Assembly (NCBI GenBank): GCA_003385605.1
Contig: QQUU01000049.1
Location: 1 to 64,000 of the forward strand
Reading direction: 5' to 3'
Source: Bacteroidota bacterium
GTDB taxonomy: Bacteria; Bacteroidota; Bacteroidia; Flavobacteriales; Schleiferiaceae
DNA length: 64,000 bases
Of the stretch, positions 7,869 to 17,629 are shown piece by piece. The position numbers and the translations under genes were made by a program. Within the stretch, counting starts at the first letter, position 1. Every line of letters starts with the position of its first letter. The notes under the pieces were generated by a model. It worked only from the letters and a program-made list of their open reading frames with translations, did not search any database and was not told the origin of the DNA.

Positions 7869-9218
7869 ATGTCTACTGCCTTACATGCCATCACTCCTGT
7901 AGATGGTCGCTATGCTTCAAAAACTGCAGAGTTAACCCATTATTTTTCAGAGTTCGCTTTGATTAAATACCGCGTTCGCGTGGAAATCGAATACTTCATC
8001 GCCCTTTGTGAGACTGGTGTTGAGCAGCTAGCTGGTGTAGATTCAGATTTATTTGAACCACTTCGTGACATCTACCGCAACTTTCAAACTGAAGATGCGC
8101 AGAAAATCAAGGACATCGAGAAGGTAACCAACCACGATGTGAAAGCCGTGGAATACTTCATCAAGGAGCAGTTCGAAGGATTAGGATTAAGCCAATACCA
8201 AGAATTTATCCATTTCGGACTGACTTCTCAAGACATCAACAATACCTCAGTGCCATTGAGCATTAAGGACGCATTGAATGAGCTCATCTACCCGCAGCTT
8301 GAAGCCCTTATCGAAGCCATCGATGCAAGTGCTACTGCTTGGGACCATATTCCGCTTTTAGCACGTACACATGGCCAGCCGGCCTCTCCTACCACATTAG
8401 GAAAAGAATTTAAAGTATTCACCGCCCGCTTGCGTGCACAGCTTGAGCAACTCAAAGCAATACCGCACAGCGCAAAATTTGGTGGTGCTACAGGAAACTT
8501 CAATGCACATACAGTGGCGTATCCACAAGGCGATTGGCACAGTTGGGGCGATAACTTCGTAGCCAACTATTTGGGCTTGTCGCGCAGCTACCCAACCACA
8601 CAGATAGAGCATTACGACAACCTCGCTGCACAATTCGACGCACTGAAGCGCATCAATAACATCTTTATTGACTTCTGCCGCGATGTTTGGACCTACGTGA
8701 GCATGGATTACTTCAAGCAGAAAATCAAGAAAGGTGAAGTGGGTTCTTCAGCAATGCCGCACAAGGTAAACCCAATTGATTTTGAAAATGCAGAAGGAAA
8801 CCTTGGCCTAGCCAATGCGTTGTTGGAGCACTTAGCTGCTAAATTGCCTATTTCTCGACTACAACGTGACCTTACCGACTCAACCGTATTGCGTAATGTA
8901 GGTGTGCCTTACGGCCACCTAATGATTGCTATCGCGAGCATGAACAAAGGCTTGGGCAAACTACTGGTAAATGAAGCTAAAATTGCGGCAGATCTTGAGG
9001 CCAACTGGGCTGTAGTAGCTGAGGCCATCCAAAACATCCTTCGTCGTGAAGGCTACCCTAAGCCGTATGAAGCGTTGAAGGAATTGACCCGCACAAACAG
9101 CGCGATTACCGCTGAAAGCATCTCAGCATTTATTGATACCTTAGAGGTAAACGACAGCATTAAAGCCGAGCTCAAGGCCATTACGCCAAGCAACTACATC
9201 GGTCAGATGCGCTCTTAA
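7869..9218 (+). CDS. purB: Adenylosuccinate lyase
   Basis: This 449-residue enzyme performs two fumarate-releasing steps of purine synthesis, SAICAR to AICAR and adenylosuccinate to AMP. The fumarase/aspartase-superfamily signature SSAMPHKVNPIDFENAEGN lies near residue 291. The region LTSQDINNTS and the catalytic TRTHGQPASPTT-type segment (ARTHGQPASPTTLGKEF) are also present. Length and layout are normal for PurB. The next gene starts three bases after the stop. Confidence 0.97.
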   Translation: MSTALHAITPVDGRYASKTAELTHYFSEFALIKYRVRVEIEYFIALCETGVEQLAGVDSDLFEPLRDIYRNFQTEDAQKIKDIEKVTNHDVKAVEYFIKEQFEGLGLSQYQEFIHFGLTSQDINNTSVPLSIKDALNELIYPQLEALIEAIDASATAWDHIPLLARTHGQPASPTTLGKEFKVFTARLRAQLEQLKAIPHSAKFGGATGNFNAHTVAYPQGDWHSWGDNFVANYLGLSRSYPTTQIEHYDNLAAQFDALKRINNIFIDFCRDVWTYVSMDYFKQKIKKGEVGSSAMPHKVNPIDFENAEGNLGLANALLEHLAAKLPISRLQRDLTDSTVLRNVGVPYGHLMIAIASMNKGLGKLLVNEAKIAADLEANWAVVAEAIQNILRREGYPKPYEALKELTRTNSAITAESISAFIDTLEVNDSIKAELKAITPSNYIGQMRS

Positions 9219-9221
9219 CCT

Positions 9222-9647
9222 ATGAAGAAAAAGATATTTCAAGGGATTGCGGTCGTCGTTTTGGCGGCCGTTTTTTTTGGACTCTATGAATACTTCCGAA
9301 CGCCTCAAACCGCATTAGAGCGTGAGGCCAGCTTAACGCTAGATTCACAAGGACTAGAGATGGCTGTGGGCATGGAAAACTTGATGCCTGGTGATATTGC
9401 AGAAATTTCAGGCGAGATTATCGCATCCGAAAGCCAAAGTGTTGAACTTATTGGTGGGGTAATTATTACCCGCAGTACAGAGGACCAAGCTAAATGGCCT
9501 AAAGCAGGTTCTGCAACCTTCAAAGCAAAGTTTGACGGTGTTGAAGAGGACGAATTCTTTGGAGAACTCCTATACCGCTTCAGTGGCGGATTTCTTATAA
9601 AAGGACTGCAGTCGGAGAATCTGAACCAACCCAATGGCGAAGAATAG
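9222..9647 (+). CDS. Membrane-anchored protein, possibly tRNA_anti-like OB fold
   Basis: The 141-residue protein opens with Lys residues and one hydrophobic helix (about 5-25) that may be an uncleaved anchor or signal. The rest resembles short OB-fold proteins of the tRNA_anti-like type, with a beta-rich pattern such as AEISGEIIASESQSVELIGG. This assignment is tentative. It follows purB by three bases and is probably co-transcribed. The last 78 bases overlap the 3' end of the converging UMF1 gene, an unusually long tail-to-tail overlap. Confidence 0.65.
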   Translation: MKKKIFQGIAVVVLAAVFFGLYEYFRTPQTALEREASLTLDSQGLEMAVGMENLMPGDIAEISGEIIASESQSVELIGGVIITRSTEDQAKWPKAGSATFKAKFDGVEEDEFFGELLYRFSGGFLIKGLQSENLNQPNGEE

Positions 9648-10859
9648 CGACAAAGCCAAGGCGCTGTTTCTCAAGTCTCCTGTCAACCATTCTAAAATCC
9701 CAATGGAGAACATCCCCACGGTCGTGGCGAGTTTTTCCATCACGTCGTAAAAACTGAAGTACGTACTGTGGTCTTCAGTCTTGGGAAGCATCTTACTGTA
9801 GGTACTTCTAGAAAGACTTTGTACCGCACCCATCACGAATCCCAGTCCCATACCCACAGCATAAAACTGATTAGCAGTCTGCACAAAGTACGCTCCGAAA
9901 CAAATGACCATCCAGATGCCTACGCCTATGATTATGGCGAAGGTATTGGAAGTGCGTTCGCTCAATCGTGCAAAAACCGCTGCTCCTGCAATAGCCACAA
10001 ATTGAATAATAAGAATAGTGACAATCAACTGGCTGCTTTCCAATCCCAATACTTTCGATCCGAATACTGCAGCCAGGAGAATAATGGTCTGCATCCCGGT
10101 GGAATACCAAAAAAAACCGCTCAAAAATCTACGCAACGCCGGCAATTCTCTCAATTCCTTGAGAACTACCAAAAGCTCTTTCCAAGAAGACCAGAACAGC
10201 TTTGATTCAAAATAGTCCTTCACTTCGTCTTTGGGTAACCGGCCAATGGCAGGCAATCCAAAGCCCAACCACCATATACCAGTAATTAGAAAAGAAACGC
10301 GAGTAGCTATACCCGCATCTGCCAATCCGAAGGTATCTGGCATCTGAACCAGAGCCAAACAGAATATGAGTAGTAAACCACTTCCGAGATATCCCAAGGA
10401 GAATCCACGTGCAGATAATCGGTCCTGAATATCTTTTGGCGCTATGATGGGCAGGTAAGAATTGTAAAAGACAAAAGAACCCGTAAATCCTAGACTAGCA
10501 AAAAAGGCCAGCACTAATGCGAGACCGGGATTACTAGAGGTAAAGAAGTACATAAGCATGGTACTCACACCCCCGGTGATCATAAAAGTATTCATGAAGA
10601 CCTTCCTGCGGCCGGTTTTATCTGCCATTGCCCCTAGATACGGGCTGAGTATACTAATGGTTAGAAAGGATGCGGCGATCACATAATTGTAAATCACCGT
10701 GTTCTCCCATTCAGAACCTAAAAAAACCACACGAGCGTCATTTTCCTTGGTTACCGCCTCGTAATAGATGGGAAGCAGTACGGTGCTAATGACTAATGAA
10801 TACACAGAATTGGCCCAATCGTACATGGCCCAGCTGCGTTGAATCTTGTTAAATTTCAT
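9570..10859 (-). CDS. UMF1-family MFS transporter
   Basis: A 429-residue integral membrane protein with about twelve hydrophobic segments. The start (IQRSWAMYDWANSVYSLVI) is the characteristic opening of the UMF1/Atg22-like branch of the major facilitator superfamily. The loop ADKTGRRK after the third helix is the usual MFS motif A. Substrates of bacterial UMF1 proteins are not well defined. The final codons overlap the upstream-strand gene at 9570-9647; because those residues (LQSFYKKSATEAV) are tail, either reading could tolerate it. Confidence 0.88.
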   Translation of the reverse strand: MKFNKIQRSWAMYDWANSVYSLVISTVLLPIYYEAVTKENDARVVFLGSEWENTVIYNYVIAASFLTISILSPYLGAMADKTGRRKVFMNTFMITGGVSTMLMYFFTSSNPGLALVLAFFASLGFTGSFVFYNSYLPIIAPKDIQDRLSARGFSLGYLGSGLLLIFCLALVQMPDTFGLADAGIATRVSFLITGIWWLGFGLPAIGRLPKDEVKDYFESKLFWSSWKELLVVLKELRELPALRRFLSGFFWYSTGMQTIILLAAVFGSKVLGLESSQLIVTILIIQFVAIAGAAVFARLSERTSNTFAIIIGVGIWMVICFGAYFVQTANQFYAVGMGLGFVMGAVQSLSRSTYSKMLPKTEDHSTYFSFYDVMEKLATTVGMFSIGILEWLTGDLRNSALALSLFFAIGLVQILRLQSFYKKSATEAV

Positions 10860-10928
10860 ATGGTCTCAAAATACAAAAGGTTGAGGCACAATAATTGATT
10901 AACTTGGGCAAATAACCACCAAGACAAA

Positions 10929-11780
10929 ATGAAAAAGTTTCTTCTCGCATTGTTCGTTTTAGGCGCTGGCTTCACGGCTAAGTCGCAGGACATGCTCATC
11001 TACAAGGACAAAACTATTGATGAAGTGACCATCATGGAGGTAACTCCAGACTTTATCAAGTACCGTGAATTTGGTTCCCCAGTGAACTCTGTCATCTTCA
11101 CCATTGAAAAAGACTACTTACAAAAAGTAGTTTTTGAAAGCGGACGAGTGATGGACTTTAGCCAACAGATGATCGACGACGCACGAGTTTATGCCGGACA
11201 ACGCGACAGGGCTCTGAAAATTGACGTTGCAGGATTTAGTGCGAATTACACCTTTGTGACCTACGAGCAAGCGGTGACCCCATCTACTTCTTGGGAAGCT
11301 GGATTCATTTTCATCGGTGCGGGTTACGAAAATCAAAACGGTTGGAACGACGCCGAAAACGCTATGGGCGGTGCAATCAATATGGGGTACAAGTTCAAGC
11401 GTAGTCCAAACTTCTATATGCAGCGCATGCGCTTCGGCCACATCATGAGAGGTACCTACGTAAAACCCAACCTCTTTGTAACGACGTACAACTACGATAA
11501 AATAGATTACGATCACCCACCAGATCCGGTAACTTTCATGTACCCTTCTACACGTGAAACAGCCGTAGCAGGTTCTCTACAAATGGACTTTGGAAACCAG
11601 TTGGTTTTCGCTGACCAATTCGTTTTAGACTATGCCGCAGGCATTGGTTACGGGTTTACTACTAAAGATTCCTGGAATCCTTCGAACTACGGATTCTTAG
11701 GCGGTGCTGGGCCTCAAATGGGTTCTCCATACACCTTTAGCTTCACGCTGCGCGTAGGTTATTTAATGAATGGCAAATAA
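10929..11780 (+). CDS. Secreted protein of unknown function, probably outer-membrane
   Basis: A 283-residue protein with a Sec signal peptide (MKKFLLALFVLGAGFTAKSQ). The region after it (MLIYKDKTIDEVTIMEVTPDFIKYREF) resembles the short N-terminal module found in many Bacteroidota secreted proteins that read a 'required modification' style repeat. The remainder is rich in Gly, Tyr and Phe with alternating strands, consistent with a small beta-barrel. I recognise no enzymatic motif. A bidirectional terminator separates it from aconitase. Confidence 0.7.
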   Translation: MKKFLLALFVLGAGFTAKSQDMLIYKDKTIDEVTIMEVTPDFIKYREFGSPVNSVIFTIEKDYLQKVVFESGRVMDFSQQMIDDARVYAGQRDRALKIDVAGFSANYTFVTYEQAVTPSTSWEAGFIFIGAGYENQNGWNDAENAMGGAINMGYKFKRSPNFYMQRMRFGHIMRGTYVKPNLFVTTYNYDKIDYDHPPDPVTFMYPSTRETAVAGSLQMDFGNQLVFADQFVLDYAAGIGYGFTTKDSWNPSNYGFLGGAGPQMGSPYTFSFTLRVGYLMNGK

Positions 11781-11803
11781 TTGACCCACCGATAACGAGT
11801 AAT

Positions 11804-11836
11804 AAAAAAGCCCGGCGCAGTGCGCCGGGCTTTTTA
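11804..11836. terminator. Bidirectional terminator between a secreted-protein gene and acn
   Basis: An A-rich run, a perfect GC-rich stem (GCCCGGCGCA with TGCGCCGGGC) and a T tract serve both converging genes. The predicted loop is only one base if all pairs form, so the top pairs are likely open. Confidence 0.92.
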
Positions 11837-11855
11837 GTATCTAGTCCGCTTTAAA

Positions 11856-14123
11856 TTAAGCGTTCTGTGCTTTGATCAAGTTCAATGCAGAACCTGCCTT
11901 GAACCACTCAATCTGCTGTGCATTGTACGTATGATTCAACTTGATAGTATCCGTAGAACCGTCAGCATGAACAATCTCTAGCGTCAACTGCTTGCCTGGG
12001 GCAAACGACGCAAGATCCGTGAAGTTGAACGTATCGTCTACTTGGATCAAATCGTAATCTGCTTCGTTATCGAAGGTCAGACCCAACATACCTTGCTTCT
12101 TCAAGTTTGTCTCATGGATACGAGCAAATGACTTCACGATCACTGCGCGAACGCCTAGGTGACGTGGCTCCATTGCAGCGTGCTCACGTGAAGAACCTTC
12201 GCCGTAGTTGTGATCACCCACAACGATAGAAGGAACACCCGCTGCTTTGTATGCACGAGCTACGTTAGGTACCTCATCCACTAAACCGTCCAATTGGTTC
12301 GTTACAGCGTTGGTCTCTTTCGTGTATGCGTTAACTGCACCGATCAAACAGTTATTTGAAATGTTATCAAGGTGACCGCGGTAACGCAACCATGGACCTG
12401 CCATTGAGATGTGGTCGGTAGTACACTTACCAAAGGCCTTAATCAAAAGCTTGGCGCCTTCGATGTTTGCACCGTCCCATGGAGCGAATGGGCTCAATAG
12501 TTGTAGACGTTGTGAATCTGGGCTCACCACTACTTCTACACCTGAACCATCGGCTGCAGGAGCTTGGTAACCGTTATCTTCTACATCAAAACCAGCCGAT
12601 GGCAATTCGTGACCTGTTGGCTCTGCCAATTTCACCTCTTCGCCATTTGCGTTGGTCAATGTATCTGTAACTGGGTTGAAATCTAGTTTCCCAGAGATTG
12701 CGATTGCTGCAACCATTTCTGGTGAAGTAACGAATGCGTGTGTGTTCGGGTTACCGTCCGCACGCTTCGCGAAGTTTCTATTGAACGAGTGAACGATAGA
12801 GTTTTTCTCTTGCTTCTCAGCACCTTCACGTGCCCACTGTCCGATACATGGACCACAAGCATTGGTAAAGATTCTCGTGCCCTCTAGTTTGTTAAACGTA
12901 TCGATCAAACCGTCACGCTCTGCAGTGTAACGCACTTGCTCAGAACCTGGGTTGATACCCAAGATCGCCTTTGGAGCAATGCCTTTCTCTACTGCATCAG
13001 CAACGATAGAAGCAGCACGTGTCAAATCTTCGTACGAAGAGTTGGTACATGAACCGATCAATGCCCACTCAATATCCGTTGGCCAATCGTTCGCTGCAGC
13101 TTTCTCCTTCATCTCAGCAACTGGTGTAGCAAGATCCGGAGTAAACGGTCCGTTCAAGTGCGGAGTCAATTCGTCTAGGTTGATTTCGATCACTTGGTCG
13201 AAGTACTGCTCAGGGTTTGCGTACACCTCAGCATCACCTGTCAAGTGCTCAGCTACTGCATCAGCAGCATCTACTACATCTTGACGACCAGTAGCTGCCA
13301 AATAGCGACGCATGCTGTCGTCGTAACCGAATGTTGAAGTCGTTGCACCGATCTCAGCACCCATGTTACAGATGGTTCCTTTACCGGTAGCACTCAAACT
13401 TTCCGCACCTTCACCGAAGTACTCAACGATACATCCTGTACCACCTTTCACTGTAAGGATACCTGCCACCTTCAAGATGACATCTTTAGGCGCTGTCCAA
13501 CCGTTCAAACGACCGGTAAGCTTCACACCAATAAGTTTCGGGAATTTGAGCTCCCAAGGCATACCTGCCATTACATCTACAGCATCTGCACCACCTACAC
13601 CGATAGCGACCATACCTAGACCCCCAGCGTTTACTGTATGAGAATCTGTACCGATCATCATACCGCCTGGGAAGGCATAGTTTTCAAGAACTACCTGGTG
13701 GATAATACCAGCACCTGGCTTCCAGAAGCCGATGCCGTATTTGTTACATACTGAGGAAAGGAAGTTGAATACCTCGTTATTCTTGTTGATCCCGTCTTGC
13801 AAATCTTTGTCTGCACCTATTCTCGCTTGGATCAAGTGATCCGCATGAGCTGTAGAAGGAACCGCTACTTTGTCTTTACCTGCTTGCATGAATTGCAACA
13901 AAGCCATCTGAGCCGTTGCATCTTGCATTGCTACACGGTCTGGTGCAAAGTCTACATAGCTAGCACCGCGATCGTACGCTTGGTTTGCCGCTCCATCCCA
14001 AAGGTGAGCGTATAAAATTTTCTCAGAAAGTGTAAGTGGCTTACCTACTGCTTCACGAGCAGCAGCAATGCGCTCTGGATAGCGCTCATACACTTTGCGA
14101 ATCATGTCGATATCGAATGTCAT
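11856..14123 (-). CDS. acn: Aconitate hydratase
   Basis: The 755-residue enzyme interconverts citrate and isocitrate in the TCA cycle. The three cysteines that hold the [4Fe-4S] cluster are Cys359 (IGSCTNSS), Cys423 and Cys426 ([10 protein letters not shown]), the spacing of mitochondrial-type aconitase. The swivel domain near the C-terminus carries [15 protein letters not shown]. Length is normal for that type. It is monocistronic here, with a bidirectional terminator downstream. Confidence 0.97.
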   Translation of the reverse strand: MTFDIDMIRKVYERYPERIAAAREAVGKPLTLSEKILYAHLWDGAANQAYDRGASYVDFAPDRVAMQDATAQMALLQFMQAGKDKVAVPSTAHADHLIQARIGADKDLQDGINKNNEVFNFLSSVCNKYGIGFWKPGAGIIHQVVLENYAFPGGMMIGTDSHTVNAGGLGMVAIGVGGADAVDVMAGMPWELKFPKLIGVKLTGRLNGWTAPKDVILKVAGILTVKGGTGCIVEYFGEGAESLSATGKGTICNMGAEIGATTSTFGYDDSMRRYLAATGRQDVVDAADAVAEHLTGDAEVYANPEQYFDQVIEINLDELTPHLNGPFTPDLATPVAEMKEKAAANDWPTDIEWALIGSCTNSSYEDLTRAASIVADAVEKGIAPKAILGINPGSEQVRYTAERDGLIDTFNKLEGTRIFTNACGPCIGQWAREGAEKQEKNSIVHSFNRNFAKRADGNPNTHAFVTSPEMVAAIAISGKLDFNPVTDTLTNANGEEVKLAEPTGHELPSAGFDVEDNGYQAPAADGSGVEVVVSPDSQRLQLLSPFAPWDGANIEGAKLLIKAFGKCTTDHISMAGPWLRYRGHLDNISNNCLIGAVNAYTKETNAVTNQLDGLVDEVPNVARAYKAAGVPSIVVGDHNYGEGSSREHAAMEPRHLGVRAVIVKSFARIHETNLKKQGMLGLTFDNEADYDLIQVDDTFNFTDLASFAPGKQLTLEIVHADGSTDTIKLNHTYNAQQIEWFKAGSALNLIKAQNA

Positions 14124-14289
14124 ATCAGAGTGGTTTTTCGCGTTAGTGGCACGAATTTACTACATAAATAGACTTGTTCGGCATGAGTTTTAGCTAAGAT
14201 GTAATAGCTACAAACTATTCCCGAAAGAATCTCAAAAAGAGACACTTAGAAATGAGAAATCAGAAAAATAAAGGGACTTTAATTCCGAA

Positions 14290-15108
14290 TTAAGGAATTA
14301 GCACTTTTAAATTGTGGTGCCAATTTTCGCCTTCTACACGCAATACGTGAATTCCGGTACTCCATCCTAACGTACTTAAGTGGTGAGAAGCCTTAGGATC
14401 AGCATTGTACAGCTCCTTGCCTTGCATATCGAAGATGCGTAAACCAATAGGAGAATCTGTACTTACATCCATGCTATGACCGTCCTGAGCAACACGAAGA
14501 TTGCGCAACACGCGGTCCATCACATCAAGAAGTTCAAAAGCAACGGTAAAGGAAGTATCCTTCTCAGGGTTGAAACTCCAATCCTTAATGGTGAAGCTCT
14601 TCGCACTGTCCGCGACATCCATACGCAGCCATCCAAAACATGCGCTATCGTCCTTCAAGATGCGCAACCCTAGGTAACCGTCTGTTACTGGACCTGCCCA
14701 GTTGGAATTCGGATAAGCAACACCGTCCACCAAGAACGCCATGTACCCTACTTTCAATGAGTTATTGATGCCAGAGAATCCAGCACTCGGGTTCAATACT
14801 GTTCCAGGAACTGCGTTAGCTACATAGTTGAAGCTATTCGCAGCAGCGCCCAAGGCAAGGTTTCCTTCAATACTGTCGCCAGGGCGCAGAAGGATGGAAG
14901 TTACATTACCTAATTGGCCACCGTTAAGAACATGTTCAATGGTAAAGTCAACGATGGTATCGCCGTCTAAATCCAATTCAAAAATGCCATCCACAACAGT
15001 AGTGTCGTCGATATCTGTATACAGCAATTGTGCTTGTGCAGAGTTCGCTCCAAGGACTGCAGCAGCAGCGCCTAAGTACGATGAGATTTTCTTGGATTTG
15101 TCGTTCAT
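14290..15108 (-). CDS. Secreted protein with type IX secretion (type A) sorting tail
   Basis: A 272-residue protein with a signal peptide ending near SAQAQ (residue 27). An acidic stretch with DLDGDTIVDF follows, as in Ca-binding repeats of Bacteroidota surface proteins. The last 75 residues fit the Por_Secre_tail type A domain: IGLRIFDMQGKELYNA, then GWSTGIHVLRVEGENWHHNLKVLIP-like ending. It should be exported by Sec and then through the type IX system to the surface. The passenger has no recognised enzymatic domain. Its promoter sits in the 15-base gap after the upstream gene. Confidence 0.82.
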   Translation of the reverse strand: MNDKSKKISSYLGAAAAVLGANSAQAQLLYTDIDDTTVVDGIFELDLDGDTIVDFTIEHVLNGGQLGNVTSILLRPGDSIEGNLALGAAANSFNYVANAVPGTVLNPSAGFSGINNSLKVGYMAFLVDGVAYPNSNWAGPVTDGYLGLRILKDDSACFGWLRMDVADSAKSFTIKDWSFNPEKDTSFTVAFELLDVMDRVLRNLRVAQDGHSMDVSTDSPIGLRIFDMQGKELYNADPKASHHLSTLGWSTGIHVLRVEGENWHHNLKVLIP

Positions 15109-15113
15109 GTCGG

Positions 15114-15121
15114 CAAATATA
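15114..15121 (-). promoter_or_regulatory. -7 promoter element, near-leaderless, for the T9SS cargo gene
   Basis: Minus-strand TATATTTG matches TAnnTTTG exactly. Only five bases separate it from the ATG at 15108. Transcription should start at or within a few bases of the start codon. The element lies wholly between two genes on the same strand. Confidence 0.6.
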
Positions 15122-15123
15122 GC

Positions 15124-17580
15124 TTAAAAGCGTCTGAGCTGCGGGGAAATAACAGTCTTTAACAACGAAATATCAACCTTCTTATTCACGGCAGAACTCA
15201 GCACATTTAGCGACTGATGAAGCTCGCTCGAAATCTCACCAGATCCGACAGACTCAAGCAAGGACTCAAAAGACAGATCAATGATTTCAGTATACGGGTC
15301 CAATTCCAACACCAATGCCGTCTTCTCAAACTCTTCAGACCAATTCACCTTTTCCCGCCAGCCCAGCGGCACCTGCTCATTCCCTTTCATTCTCCGCTGA
15401 CTTTGAAGGACTGCATCGAGATCTCGGTGCATACGAATCACCACCTTTCTCCCTTTGGGCAGAGGCGCCTGGCGTAAGAGTGGCTCCACAATCTTTATAG
15501 CTTTACCCCGCTGCTGCTCCAGCCACCCAGCATCTAGTTCCCACTGGCGCACCTTTTCGTGCTCATAATACCCCTTGGCATTGTGCTCGTCTTCACTTCG
15601 CACGCCATCCGAAACGGCAGCAACCCCACAAGCCTCAAGCAATTGCATCGCTAAGGAAGTACCGCTGCGCGGCGGACCGGTAACAATAAACAAGGGCTCC
15701 TTCTCTTCAACTTCTAGCAGCTTCATCTGTAGCGCCTTCGCCGTCCCGGCTTCCTCCATCATACCGAGTTTGGCAAAACAGAGTGCTGCGAGACCGTGTA
15801 AAGCAGGTTGGTAAAACAATAAGTTCAAACTTTCTAAAGCAGCGTCCAGGGCATCGTCCCACCTTTGCAATAGCAAGAAAGTGCGTGCACGAAGGTTCCA
15901 AACATCTACCCCCTGATGCGCTTCATTATCTAATAGTGTGGTCAATTCTTCTAAATTCCCAGCCTTCAGGAGCAATTGGCCCCACAAGACTACGACGCTC
16001 TCGTGCGAGGCACTGTTCAGCCCCGTAGGAACTTCAACAGTACCTGTGGCCTTCAAGGTGAGCAAGGCCTGATAATACGACCAGATCAGATTTTCCGGCG
16101 CATCTGCCTTGTTCACGATCTTTTCTAAGGCGTTGTAGTTGCCGGCATCGGCAAGTACAGAGGCCGCTAACTGCAGATACCGTTCAGGTACTTCGGGGCG
16201 ATCTGTGAGTGGTTCTATCACCCGCCATGCCTCGGAGAGACGTTTTTCAGCGCGCAGACTTCGCGCCAAGTAGTAGCGATTCTCTTGCAGCCTTCCTTCT
16301 TCACTGACCAATTGGTTTTCGTCCAAATACCCCAAGTCCACCAAGGATTGCAACAATTGCTCGTCGGCAGAGAAAGTTTCTTCGCTAATTCGCGCATCCC
16401 CTGATTTCAAAATTTGTACTTGCTTTCCAGTGAACGGCACAGGCACCCTACCCTCCATGGTCTTCGGTGCTTTTAATCCATGCGCAGCCAAAACAATAGG
16501 CGCAACATCTAGTAGATTCAAGCCTTTCCAATTTAACTCGTCGGTAAACAGCGGACCCTTGGCCGCGAACACCCCGTGGAAGTTGTGTTCCAATGCTGGC
16601 GCTCCAGCATGCTCCGGCAAGGCAATACTTCGATCCTTACCAGAAACAAAGCCGTGGTCACTAATCAGCAACGCGGTGCCATTGGGGTCCAATTGGCCCA
16701 TGAGCACAGTTAAACACAAATCGTGCAAGCGGTACGCACTTTCCACAATATGCTGATACCGGGCAAAGTCATCATCACTCACCCCATGTAGCTGAGGCGG
16801 GGCATACTTCATCCCTAAGTGCTTGAAATGATCGAGGGCATCAAAATATATGCTGGCATGACCTCCTACTCCGTAATCCAGCGCAAACGTAGCCAACAGT
16901 TGAACGTTCAAAGCATGCGTGGTAATCTTCAGCACACTACGCACCACATCATCCTTGCTGTCCAATTCCATATCGGGAAAGAATTGCGCAATAGCGGCCG
17001 CAGGAATTTCTTCAGGCTTCAACAATAGCGAAGACAAGAGCCTGTGGTGCTCCTTGGGAGCCACCCCGTCCTGTAGCCAGCGTAAATCCTCACTAACGGC
17101 TAGGTTTGAAACGCGCATTGCGCCCAATAAACTTTCTTTAGCCGGATGCGACGGCCACCACGCTACGCTCGTAGCGGGAATTCCTTGCTTTTCGAGATAG
17201 TCAAAATAGGTAGGCATTTGGATGGACGAGCCTCGAACGGCGCGAATAACCCCCTCGTGCATTTCCGTAAATCCATGAATACCATGTGCCGACGGCCACG
17301 AAGATGTAGCGATCGACGTCCAAAGCATCGGAGAAATGGGCGGATCAAGAGTGGCTAAATTCGCATGTACTCCAGCACTCAACAGTTCTGCTAGCGCAGG
17401 CATCTTTCCTTGTTGCAAGAGCGGATACACGCTGTTCCAATCGGCCGCATCCCAACCAATGAGCATGCTATCATATAGTGGTCGCTCCGCAAGATCAGGC
17501 AGTTCAATCCCCTTTAGCGCAGCTACATTTCTGTACCCGCCTGCCAAAAAACCAAGTGTATGTTTCGGATTCACTGCCAC
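15124..17580 (-). CDS. Alkaline-phosphatase-superfamily hydrolase fused to TPR-like region and sulfotransferase domain
   Basis: An 818-residue, three-part protein. Residues about 34-380 are a type I phosphodiesterase/alkaline phosphatase domain: Asp44 in IGWDAADW, the Ser83 nucleophile position in ISPMLWTS, HGIHGF near 99, YFDALDHFKH near 245, ISDHGF (Asp308, His309) and His332. Residues about 400-620 are helical with TPR-like repeats. Residues about 628-818 hold a sulfotransferase P-loop domain (VTGPPRSGTSLAMQLL, 633-648) and a Phe-rich end. No signal peptide is seen, so it should be cytoplasmic. Substrate is unknown. Start: GTG at 17580; the GTG two codons later is equally possible. Confidence 0.8.
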   Translation of the reverse strand: MAVNPKHTLGFLAGGYRNVAALKGIELPDLAERPLYDSMLIGWDAADWNSVYPLLQQGKMPALAELLSAGVHANLATLDPPISPMLWTSIATSSWPSAHGIHGFTEMHEGVIRAVRGSSIQMPTYFDYLEKQGIPATSVAWWPSHPAKESLLGAMRVSNLAVSEDLRWLQDGVAPKEHHRLLSSLLLKPEEIPAAAIAQFFPDMELDSKDDVVRSVLKITTHALNVQLLATFALDYGVGGHASIYFDALDHFKHLGMKYAPPQLHGVSDDDFARYQHIVESAYRLHDLCLTVLMGQLDPNGTALLISDHGFVSGKDRSIALPEHAGAPALEHNFHGVFAAKGPLFTDELNWKGLNLLDVAPIVLAAHGLKAPKTMEGRVPVPFTGKQVQILKSGDARISEETFSADEQLLQSLVDLGYLDENQLVSEEGRLQENRYYLARSLRAEKRLSEAWRVIEPLTDRPEVPERYLQLAASVLADAGNYNALEKIVNKADAPENLIWSYYQALLTLKATGTVEVPTGLNSASHESVVVLWGQLLLKAGNLEELTTLLDNEAHQGVDVWNLRARTFLLLQRWDDALDAALESLNLLFYQPALHGLAALCFAKLGMMEEAGTAKALQMKLLEVEEKEPLFIVTGPPRSGTSLAMQLLEACGVAAVSDGVRSEDEHNAKGYYEHEKVRQWELDAGWLEQQRGKAIKIVEPLLRQAPLPKGRKVVIRMHRDLDAVLQSQRRMKGNEQVPLGWREKVNWSEEFEKTALVLELDPYTEIIDLSFESLLESVGSGEISSELHQSLNVLSSAVNKKVDISLLKTVISPQLRRF

Positions 17581-17597
17581 AGCGTAAAAGTAATTGC

Positions 17598-17605
17598 TAA
17601 ATTTG
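17598..17605 (+). promoter_or_regulatory. -7 promoter element for the MacB-type permease
   Basis: TAAATTTG is an exact TAnnTTTG match, 24 bases before ATG 17630. This supports that ATG over the TTG at 17594, which lies upstream of the element. Confidence 0.55.
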
Positions 17606-17629
17606 GCTTACGCCCTAAGCACCCCACCT

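Noticed and set aside
9768-10205. Plus-strand frame of 145 codons opposite the UMF1 gene
   Set aside because: It is low-complexity basic product antisense to a clear transporter gene.
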